Shown: positions 38,901-48,900 of the stretch, one piece after another
How positions within the stretch are numbered: position 1 is the first letter of the stretch
How the letters are laid out: each line of letters opens with the position of its first letter
NCBI RefSeq assembly: GCF_910592395.1
Contig: NC_088309.1
Location: forward strand, 20,896,599 to 20,960,598
DNA from: Lineus longissimus
Taxonomy: Eukaryota; Nemertea; Pilidiophora; Heteronemertea; Lineidae
DNA: 64,000 bases
Reading direction: 5' to 3'
The notes under the pieces: model-generated
Databases searched by the model: none
The model's input: the letters and a program-made list of their open reading frames with translations, nothing else
Told to the model about the DNA's origin: nothing
Program-made: the position numbers and the translations under genes

Positions 38901-41779
38901 ATATCGTCTGAAAGGACCTGGTCATGCAGCCAATTCCCAAAGTAACTATTGGAAAGTCATGATATTTGAACAACCATCATTTTATAGAAGCCTCCTATTT
39001 CGACATTCGATTATGAAACAAAAATCCAGGTGTCAAGGATGATACAGAGAAGCGTACACAATGGAGTACTGGCAGGCTTCAAGGGAAAGGCCCGACTGGA
39101 CAATATTTGAGTTGCTTCTGATTTGTGATGAAGAGAGGCTCTGGCTTTCCCAGTTGGTTCCTTGCCAGATGGATTCCTCATGTACATGTACATCGTAACA
39201 TGAGGGGGACTCCTTTCCGGACAGCAATTTCGCTCCAGAGGGCATCAGGACCAGAGGGTGACTCCTTCCTGGACAGCCATATTCCACCAGGGGCATCAGG
39301 GGGCTCTTGTTTCCTTGAACTACACAACTTCACATGATCAAATTATTGCTGATCATGGAGCTGTACACCAGAATATCAATATCTGTCATAAGTTCTCAAC
39401 TCGGTTTAAAAATATCATTGCAATTATTTACTCTTGGCTCTTTGGCTAATTTCATGTAGTCAAACAAATTTATGACAACACCACAAACTAATAGAGCATA
39501 ATTGGAAAAGTGCAATGTATGATAATCGAAGTAGTGAGAATGATAGGGCTATTAGAAGTAAGTAGTTGGGCCTAAATGAACTTTAAGGCTGATCAATGTC
39601 GCAAAATGAATATTTCACTACCAAGAGTGATCTCCTATGCCAAATGACTGAATTTTACTGCTGCAACCAGCAATAGACATGTAGCCATCAAACAACTACA
39701 TTGATGTCAGCACAAAAGACGTGATATAACGCTGGACAATCCAGCGCGTTCAAATCAATGGTAGCTTATACTTTATAATCAAGACACCACACAAATTGAA
39801 AGTTTTCAATTAGAAGCTCAACGATCATTAAGACCTGACCATACTTGAAAAATATGTGGTATTAAAGAAGTGTCCCAGGCGGTGGCAATTAAATACATGT
39901 ACCTGCTGTGAAGGTGAATCACATATGGAACGGAAGTAAAAAGACAATTTGGCCTGCATGTGTCACTCTCAAAACATGATTTCCTTTTTATAACCTACTA
40001 TAGTCAAACTTGGTTGTCTTTAAAAATACTAGAATTTGTACAACAATTGTGTTGAGGGCTTATTGTCTGAATGAAGGGTACGGGTGGTAGGTTGTAAGTT
40101 TTTACAAAATGGCTCTAGCAGTAACGAAGGTACGAAATGCCATGGAGACTCACCATTTTCACCATCGTTGGGGGTTGGTTGGTCTAAGACCGGACACAGT
40201 AGCCCTAAAAGTAGCCGGATCTGATAGGTAGCTGTATTGAGTTGAATGTTTTCTTTCCACACCTGAAGTGACTGACTGCCAGGAACTGACTAGTCACTAA
40301 TGTGTAGTCAGCTACAAGCAGGTGAGATACAGGTATCAGCTGGGAATGGCCACAGAACTTTCGTTGTACAGTTTTGATACATTCAAAGCACACTCGATGT
40401 AATTTTCGATACATTCATAGCACACTTCAAGATTCCTCAGTGTTGATTTTGATCTTAGAGAGTGTATTTTTTTCCCAAAGTTTTGATTGACAAAATTTTG
40501 TAGCAATCTCCACCTTTCTTATCTCATTGTATCTGAGCACATCCGACTACGTATAATTTAGTCACTCCACTAAGCATCTCTCATCAAATTCTTTGACAAA
40601 TTTGATTGCGAATTTTTCAATTTTTCTGATAGATCTGTTGCCTGGAAATTCCATCTGGACATCATTGTCGAATTTTCTTGCCTCATTTGAGAAGTCTGGT
40701 GCAAAGTTTCACCAAAAGCATACCTGAGCGAAATACAATCAATGGAATATAATGCCAGTGGCAAGTAAAAAACAAAAATAAAAAATTGAATGAACATGTT
40801 TCAAGAAAAGCTCTTAATTGGAGAAAGTTATTAACAGCAAATCAATATGAATGAAAATGGTCAACAGAATGTAATCAATTGATCACAAAAATAATCTTTG
40901 TGATGAACCAAAAAGAGAAATTGATGGGTGTCCTTACTTCATCACTTCTTATGCTCCGAGCAGAGGCACTGCTGGCACATGACCAGGAGGAGAATGACTG
41001 AAGGGAAATAGGTTAACACATGACAATCATGCTCCGAGCAGAGGTACTGCTGGCACATGACCTCGACAAGAATGACTAAAGGGAATGGGTTAACATGTGA
41101 CAATAATCCTCCAAGCAGAGAACCTCTGCTTCTGCCGGCACATGACCATGAGGAGAGCAGTCACTGAAGTGAAAGGAAACAAGCTATCATCAGAGCTGTG
41201 AGTGTAACAATGACAGCTGTCCAGGCACAATAGAGTCCAACATGTCTGATGCCGGACACCATGGGTCTTTGATGTTGAGAAAAAATAGATAGACAGACTG
41301 AGAGTGAGACCTGAGACATCCTATCAACAGCATCATTTTGACTGCACTCGGTGCTGTTTTTGGTACTACATACGCCTCATTCATGAATCATGTCGCCGAC
41401 TGGTCAAACATGGTAAAACAGACAATGGAGGGTTAAATAGGCCGCTCAGGGAGGGCTTTATTTCTATCAATTTTATCTCAGACTGAAGTGCTATACACTG
41501 TTCATACACAGGTCTGCACAGTGCTTCTACACAATACATTGTACACGATGTATGTACAAATGAATGAAAACTGACTGACGGGTGTGAATTTCCGGCTCAA
41601 GAAAAGTGCACTTTGACTCACCTGTCTTCCTTCTGTAACGGTAGGCATTGCATGTAATGAAAAAGAATAACAATATCAGATGAATATTGCAATAAAAGGG
41701 GAAGATTTCAATAAGATCGTTGAGATAATCGGTGTGTTTTGAAAGAAACTTGTAGAGTGCTACACTCACCGCTCGCCAT
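26985..41779 (-). CDS. Septin-2-like GTPase (11 coding exons, 367 aa)
   Basis: Coding exons in transcript order are: 41770-41779, 41622-41632, 35750-35855, 35478-35564, 31606-31729, 31353-31487, 30921-31140, 30575-30720, 30177-30278, 27369-27435 and 26985-27080. All have GT/AG borders and phases agree throughout. The protein starts MASEGRQ and then reads [18 protein letters not shown], nearly the vertebrate SEPT2 N-terminal block. P-loop GESGLGKS is at 43-50, DTPG at 100-103 and AKSD at 181-184. The septin-unique element [17 protein letters not shown] follows, and then [17 protein letters not shown]. The C-terminus is a short coiled coil ([12 protein letters not shown]) ending in a polar tail. 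Length is close to the usual SEPT2 length of about 360. SEPT2-type subunits sit at a defined position in septin hetero-oligomers. The first two tiny exons are the least certain part; everything from FSNPE onward is secure. Confidence 0.93.
30862..30918 (-). repeat. Three 19-bp tandem copies starting at a septin splice donor
   Basis: Three near-identical copies of AAGTTTGGGGTTCCGACTC occupy the first bases of the intron after the exon at 30921-31140. In transcript sense the donor reads GT followed directly by GAGTC, and GAGTC is the first part of the repeat unit. The real donor is therefore built partly from the first copy. The other copies carry TTGAGTC in place of GTGAGTC, so they lack the GT. 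Confidence 0.8.
31730..35477 (-). other. Septin-2-like intron, 3.7 kb
   Basis: This interval lies between the P-loop exon and the G3 exon. It contains a small fragment of the TA-flanked MITE family (about 33001-33040) and a GAT-rich microsatellite near 32945-32965. No additional exon was recognised. Several open stretches on either strand lack similarity and splice context. Confidence 0.6.
35856..41621 (-). other. Septin-2-like intron, 5.8 kb
   Basis: The long 5' intron of the SEPT2-like gene. It contains a three-copy tandem array at 40952-41160, a lone TTAACCCTTTGACTGC-type terminus near 38370 (reverse sense), and otherwise unremarkable AT-rich sequence. I found no further coding exon, although alternative 5' exons cannot be excluded by eye. 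Confidence 0.55.
40952..41160. repeat. About 77-bp tandem array, three diverged copies
   Basis: Each copy begins GCTCCGAGCAGAGG or CCTCCAAGCAGAG, contains CTGGCACATGACC and GAATGACT, and ends near GTTAACAYRTGACAATMAT. Copies start near 40952, 41030 and 41107. The third carries a small insertion and is more diverged. Confidence 0.75.
41622..41632 (-). CDS. Predicted 11-nt microexon of the SEPT2-like gene
   Basis: The first exon ends ATG GCG AGC G before GTGAGT (phase 1), and the next clear exon begins in phase 0. The 11-nt segment AAGGAAGACAG, preceded by a T-rich CTTTTTCATT stretch and CCGTTACAG and followed by GTGAGT, converts phase 1 to phase 0 exactly. It gives MASEGRQ before FSNPETPG, the same length class as the start of vertebrate SEPT2. 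This is a splice-logic prediction without transcript evidence. Confidence 0.5.
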
Positions 41780-42134
41780 TTTCACAGTATTAAGACGCAC
41801 TCTATTGTCTAACAGCGGAACTGAAATCTTCCCAGCTTTATTGTGGTTCCTTGATATTTTAACAGATGGCAGCACCGGGCGTTGGGACAATATCATCCTG
41901 GGTGGTTGTGACAAATTGTCAAAACTGTGTCAATGTCATTCATAAGGTCATAGCCCCTCGGAAAAATCAACCCGATTATCATTTCACTGATTATGACCCT
42001 CGGTATCTGGTCACTTTGCTCCATCAACCTTTTCGCCCTCACAACTTCGTCCTGACATAATAAGTGGTTTCAAATAAACTCTGCCAAGCATGGTGAAATC
42101 ATAATTGCAATTGTGACAGCTACTGTCATCACCA

Positions 42135-42985
42135 TGGTTGTGACAGGGTCTAGTATGAATGAAGCCAGCTGGTAACTACTATTCAGATCTTGGACACTGT
42201 AGCAGCTACTGTCATCAGATTGGTTGTGACAGTGTCTAGGACGAGTGAAACTGGCTGGTAACTACTATTCAGATCTTGGACAGTCATCAGCTTGGTTGTG
42301 ACAGTGTCTAGGACGAGTGAAGCCGGCTGGTAACTACTATTCAGATCTGGGACACTGTAGCAGCTCCCGTCATCAACTTGGTTGTGACAGTGTCTAGGAC
42401 GAGTGAAGCCGGCTGGTAACTGCTATTCAGATCTTGGACACTGTAGCAGCTACTGTCATCAGATTGGTTGTGACAGTGTCTAGGACGAGTGAAGCCGGCT
42501 GGTAACTACTATTCAGATCTGGGACACTGTAGCAGCTACTGTCATCAGATTGGTTGTGACAGTGTCTAGGACGAGTGAAGCCGGCTGGTAACTACTATTC
42601 AGATCAGGGACACTGTAGCAGCTACTGTCATCAGATTGGTTGTGACAGTGTCTAGGACGAGTGAAGCCGGCTGGTAACCACTATTCAGATCTGGGACACT
42701 GTAGCAACTACCGTCATCAGCTTGGTTGTGACAGTGTCTAGGACGAGTGAAGCTGGCTGGTAACTACTATTCAGATCTGGGTCACTGTAGCAGCTACTGT
42801 CATCAGCTTGGTTGTGACAGTGTCTAGGACGAGTGAAGCCGGCTGGTAACTACTATTCAGATCTGGGACACTGTAGCAGCTACTGTCATCAGATTGGTTG
42901 TGACAGTGTCTAGGACGAATGAAGCCAGCTGGTAACTACTATTCAGATCTGGGACATTGCAGCAGCTACTGACATCATATTGGTT
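42135..42985. repeat. 86-bp minisatellite, about ten copies
   Basis: The unit runs from GGTTGTGACAGTGTCTAGGA through CGAGTGAAGCCGGCTGGTAA and CTACTATTCAGATCTGGGAC to CACTGTAGCAGCTACTGTCA. It repeats roughly every 86 bp from about 42135. One internal copy near 42221-42292 is about 15 bp shorter, and the first and last copies are the most diverged. It lies about 0.4 kb upstream of the SEPT2-like first exon. No reading frame is maintained, because 86 is not a multiple of three. Confidence 0.92.
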
Positions 42986-45117
42986 GTGACATGGTCTCTA
43001 CAGGGAGCCGCAATTTCTGCCCCTCCTGTCCCACTGACTGATTTAGTGACAGCGACTGATTGTGACAAATGCCACTGGCATTAATCGTCAACCCCAAGCC
43101 AAATTTGTCAACTCTGCTTTGATTGTGACAATCATCACATAGTTTTTGTGTCCCCAAGACTGTGTCCTTGTGATAATTCTATATCAGTTCCAACTGTCAA
43201 CATGTGACTGGTTTTTTCCTCATGATCTCAGACTCGACAGGCAAATATCCTATCTCCTCCGCCATCAAGTCTGGCCGCCTCTCAACCATCACCCCAATAT
43301 GTAGCTGTTAGTTTGATGCATGGCATAAAAAAGATAACACACAATGTCTTCAGTGATAAATTTTATTCACCATGACCTCTGTACACAATTTTTACACTTC
43401 ATGTTCTGGGCACCAAAATAAACAGAAGACCAGATTTTTATATAGTAACAATAAATTGACCCAAAAATTGTAGGCTCTCCTTACCCAAAATAATCGATGC
43501 TTAAATTTCTCTGTTAACAGACAAAGCTACACACTTTCCACAATATTGGCTCTGAATATTTAATGTAATGTAGCTAGCCTTCAGTTTGATGAATGTATGA
43601 CAATCTTCAGGAGCGCTACCATAACCAATGGACATAACACCACCAAATTTGATACCTGGTTGTTTTTGGCTGCATGATTTCTACAGGCATTGTCAAGAGA
43701 AAATATGTTATTTCCTCTTGGCATTGTGCATACTAAATGGACAGTGGTACAGATCAACCGTTGGCAAAGCTGAGGAAATCCAGGAACAAGCTGCGGAAAA
43801 TCTCAGCCCACCCCAAGTGCATACAGGCCTTCATACACAATTGATAATCATATCTTACTGGATAAAATCTTATCGATCCTTTTTTTTTCTTCTGTGCAAC
43901 TTAACCATCATCCCCTCATTGACTGTAGAGACATATCTTCTCTGGATGGGCCAAAAATGAATATATTGCAGAGCAGTGTTTTGAGGTCACCCTGTTTTGT
44001 AATTACCAACATCACATGTTGGTATAACTTCATTCTTATATCATTTATTTACAAACAACAACTATTCAAAGTCAATTCCTATTGCAATTGACCCAAACCA
44101 ACATCGTGTTGGGCAATATTGACCACAAAAATTGCTGTCTAACTCCTCATCATGTTTTGCACAAGCATAATTTTGTTCCCCCAACCAGTGAAATTGTCGT
44201 TAGCCTCATATTTTTTACGAATGTACTATCAAGTGCAAACTTCCTAAGCGTGAGAATTTCAACTGTAAAGTTCTTTTTACAAGTCATCACCGGTTCTATA
44301 GAACCAGCTACCTTCCAACATCAGGCTTGCTGGTTCCATAGACATTTTCAAAACTCTCCTGAAACAACACCTTTTCAGGGAGTGTTTTGCTTTGTAAAGC
44401 GCCTGAGAATTTAAGTTTTTCTTTTAATTCAGGCGCTTTAGAAATTCTTATATTCATTCATTCATTCATTCATTCACCCTGAATGATCAGAAGTCTTCTA
44501 TTTGGGATCTGCCTTTCCCCCAAGGTAGGTCAGATATGAAACTAATTGAGGAGCATAACTAAGACATGCAATTTTGCATAATATGTCACGACATAACAAT
44601 AACTTCAAAAGCACATTATCAGGTCCATACGGAAAGCCCCAACCTCAGAAAAACATAACATGTGTCAACGCAATTAAACCAATGAGCAGGGACCATTATT
44701 TTGGTTGCACTGGCAAAAAATCTGGTTGCACACAACTTATGTATTAAGACACAGATATTTTCGGGACACAGGCAAAATTGAGGTCCCATACTGTCGTATA
44801 GTAATTGTCTCAACCTCTCCATGTTTGACATCTGTTGAGTTGTGTCTCTTACAGAGAGGCCAACTACAGACGAGATAGGCCCTTGGTACAGATGCCTCTC
44901 AACAAGCTACATGTAAATTACATTGGCACACTATACATACTGGATTGTGCAACTGAGCATGACGTTTAATGATGAAACACCAATGTTACAGATTCTTTTC
45001 AGGTTACCAGATTGTCACTTCGGACAGCAATAAAGTCACTAGTTTTCACATAAGCTCACTAGACAAGGTTTGGCAAATTCAATCAAGCGGATTCCTAAAT
45101 GCGTAATTTTAAATAGA

Positions 45118-45254
45118 CAATTTGAATGTTGCAAGTTAAACGTATGGAAAATGCAATCCTATGTTCGCAAATTTCATGAAACTAATTTGCCTTACAATTT
45201 GCAAACATAGGATTGCATTTTCCATACGCTAAAAAAACTTGCAACATTCAAATT
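45118..45254. repeat. Long near-perfect inverted repeat (hairpin)
   Basis: The left arm starts CAATTTGAATGTTGCAAGTT at 45118 and continues with CGTATGGAAAATGCAATCC and TATGTTCGCAAATT. The right arm, read in complement from about 45254 back to 45195, gives the same blocks with only a short T-rich insertion and a C/T change. Arms are about 55-60 bp with a loop of about 20-25 bp. It lies 0.7 kb beyond the RNF10-like stop codon, possibly within its 3' UTR. Confidence 0.88.
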
Positions 45255-45990
45255 GTGGATACAAGCAAACTTGAAATAACTGCACTTTCCATATTTGATT
45301 GCATGCAACCATTCATTGCAGGAAAATCAAACACAAAGTAGTTCGGGCGATGCCATAGTTTTTACATTTGTAAAATCCACGAAGCTAAATCCACAAGCAA
45401 ACATAGAAACTATGGTACATCCATCACTTGCAATTCAAAACAAATGTGCAATTTAACCCCATCTGTTCCAAGAAAATAAAACCTCTTTTGAATGAAAAAG
45501 AAGTATCTGAATAAACTCCAAGGTTGCTCAGGTTGTTCACCACGCAAGGTAATTACCGATGAAAATAACTGCTATTGAGCCACTACGGAAGCTTCTATAT
45601 TATAAAAAATAAACATAAATAAACCGGTATCCAGTCCCAAATGACCAAAATGTGGACGCTTTGTGAGACCACCTCGAAAACATGCTACATGTAGAATGGC
45701 AATAAATAACATGTTCATTTGATTGACATACAAGTTTCTGGCGACACAACATTACAAGTTCTGCAAATCTATGATCAACGTGGTGCTCAATAATCGAATG
45801 AATATCCAGGTTACGGGCCACAATAGATTCATTTCTCAAACCAATTCTAGAGTAGTGTGACGCATTCCTCACACCCCTAAATTTCACCAGACGCGGATCA
45901 TCATGACATGGCTCTATTTTTACTGGAATTCTATACCCCATTTTGATACGGTCAATCGATTGAGCACCGTGATGAAGCACATGCAGACGA

Positions 45991-48900
45991 CTACTTGGTA
46001 CGATTCATGGTGGTAGAAAAGAGCAGCTTCTTCTTCATCTTCTTCTTCTTGCCAGACTGTTGGGCCGTAGGGCTCGAAGTCTCCATCGTCACTGGAACGA
46101 AAACAAAATGAAAATTGCATTTTTCTTGAATTCATCGGCCTACAAGGTGAGTTAAAATGTTTCAATGGTTTCAAACATGCATTAGTTTATGTTATTTCAT
46201 GCAAGTACTGGTTGGGTTGTTTTCCACAGAAATCTTTCAGGCGATATCGATAGTGTAACTGTATACCCTCCTTTTTAAGTCCTGACATCTGGCCAAATGG
46301 CATTGAGAGAGAATAAAACTTATTCACCTAACCGTGCCAATGCTGATCTCATGTCTCTTGCAAGAATATTTGTAATGTGACCTCACCTTCGTTGTCATCC
46401 CTGTTTGATCTGTCACCCTCGATCGTATCCAACGCTGCTCTGATGGCGTCACCAAATGACGACTGGTATGTTGGAATCGGAACATGATCTTCACCCTCAC
46501 TCTGACTTTCTGACCCATGGCGTAATCTGGCCACGGGTTTAGGAACTGGTTCAACTGGTGCACCATTCTTTGGTGGCAGTTTTGGCCAGGCATCTGGTTT
46601 GGCCTTCCCGGCACGCAACATCTGAAAAGTTGACAACTTGATGATGAATACGGAAGATGTCTGAACCTTATCAAAGTGGCCACCATAACATATTATTCTC
46701 CTCCTTACAGAAGAATTAAGTCAGATTATAGTTATGTCAATTGTAACTAACGTAAAGGAAAACATACCTGAGCAAATGAGACAGGAGCTGATGGATCATC
46801 AACACTACCCTGACTGGTTGGCGAATCCGACAGAATCTCTACACTTGGTGGACTATCAACAATCAAGTCTGGGCTCAGTGGTGCAGCCGATGGGATGATG
46901 ACAGATTCAGCTTGCTCACTGTAAACTATTTTTGTGTTCATATCTGTAAATATAAAATGAAGAAAATGAAGATAACAATGGATGAAACTTCTCATATTCA
47001 CATATTATGAAGAGCCCGATTTTAAACTCACAGCACTCATCGAAGTCATTTGTTGCCAGCATTTTGCAAAGCATGCATCATACAGAGTGATTACACTTTT
47101 GCAACAATTTCCCCTGATGACATTAATTAGAATTCATCAGACAAGGGTTTATTGAAGCTTGAAGCCTGACCCCCCAAACCTATAGCACCAAATTTAACAG
47201 AAGTTGAGAAGAGAACACTTCAGTATTAGACCAACTTACAGGGTTCCAATTGCTTCTTTTCTTGTTTCTCAATCATCTTACTCATGCGCCTCTCATCGCG
47301 AGCTTTTCTTTGTCTCTCGTGGCGGCGCTTATCAAATTCTGCTTGGAAATGCGCCAGGGTGTCGCGCGAGACGAGAGGGGGCTTCAATCTCAATTCAGCC
47401 ACCCTAAACTCACATGTTAAAGGCAGGTGGTTGAGGTAGCGTAATCTCTGACGTAGCTCCTGCAAAGGCAAATAAATATAAGACTGCAGTTTGGATAACG
47501 ATTGTGTCCTAGGATAATAAAGATCTCTTTAAAGAAGCCATTTCTGTTTGACAGAGAGGTTAGGATGTGATAGAGAGGTTTCTCATCCAGCCCCAGTTTG
47601 CAGGAACCAAACAACTCGACGCTATAAAGAAGTCTACCATTATTCATTCTTTGGTGTCTAGGCCATATTGAGTGTCATAACATGGGTGCAATTTCACCAC
47701 AAGAACCAGACAATAAGGGAGGTGTGGTGGCACACACCAGAGAAGGATACAGTACCTGTGTCATAGAAATGCCTTCTAATGCCTCGATCCTTGCTGTGAT
47801 CGTATCAGGACAGTGTTCCAAACTACCATACTGCTTCAAAAGGCACCGTGCATTGATGGAATGCATGTACACATGTTGTCCATCCGCAGCTGGAAGAATT
47901 AGTCGAAATTGATTAATACCAACATTAATTTGAATGTAAACACTATGTCTTTTCCAAGGGTATATGGGTCTGACTACGACTTGAAAAAGAGGACAGCCAT
48001 CAAACTTCTCTCCTTGCTTGATGTAAAAAAACACTCATCAGTTTCTTGAGCTGCCAATTCTATTCAGTGTTTTCAAACTTGGGCTCAATTTAAGAGCAAA
48101 TGGACCTGCACGCAGATAACACTTTGTAGAGATATGTTCTTCTCAATTTGATACCGTAAAGACTTGGGAGATGTTTCACCTTGGTAGAAGTAGAAAGCTT
48201 GTGCTGAATCTTGTGCCTTGGCCGTTTTCTCCTCACGATCTGATGGCAATTCCAACAGTGCAGAGGCCTCCTCCTCAGGAGTTGGGGAGGAGCAGTCACC
48301 GCTGGCTCCAATGGAAGGTAGAGGTACCAATCCCGTTGCAGAATCCACCGACTCTGTCGACATGGTGCTGTCCTTCCTGGCTCGTTCAGCAGCTTTCGGA
48401 CTGGGTGGATTATCCCCATCAGGTGGGTCTTCTTCTTCATCGGAGAAAGCAGATGTGTAGATTATTCCAGCCTGAAATAGGAATGGTAATTAACTATAAA
48501 CTGTTGTCCTTCTTTCTCATTTCATCGCTAATGTTGAAGCCTTTTGAATGCCACCATCCAAGGCCTTCTCCAGTCAGAAAATTGAGGAAGGCGTTAGCTA
48601 TCTTAATAGAAAACGCTCTTAAGGGACGAATGGTGATCTACCTTCAGAGGGGTTATTCCTGCTGGAAGTTCAGCTTGCAGCAGTACATCTTCCGTCTCAG
48701 CCAGGTCAACAGCACTCATCACGTCAGCGAGTTCTTCTTTAGCACGAGCAGTAGCAACAAGTGATTCCTCCCGTTCAGCTAAATCAGCAAGTGCAAGTTC
48801 TACAAAAGAACCTTCAAGACTCTGAAAAGAAGATTTCACACATGTAGAGGGATTTAAAAGCAGAGCGATGATGTTATGACTGTGTAGAAGCCTAACACAG

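Larger units (their letters stand above)
41780..45990. other. Interval between the SEPT2-like promoter and the RNF10-like 3' end
   Basis: The left side should contain the SEPT2-like promoter and 5' UTR, and the right side the RNF10-like 3' UTR. It contains the 86-bp minisatellite, an ATTC tetranucleotide run near 44453-44477 and the strong foldback near 45118-45254. No coding exon was supported. Confidence 0.55.

Noticed and set aside
42135-42985. CRISPR-like array
   Set aside because: The repeats are contiguous 86-bp units without unique spacers, in an animal-type genome; it is a minisatellite.
47675-48034. A 119-codon minus-strand open frame extending around the RNF10-like exon at 47756-47889
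   Set aside because: Only the central part in the correct frame ([17 protein letters not shown]) is RNF10; the flanks are intron with clear GT and AG boundaries.
48171-48764. A 197-codon plus-strand open frame
   Set aside because: It is antisense to two RNF10-like exons (48180-48471 and 48642-48821) and reads through their intron. Its length reflects the coding composition of the other strand.
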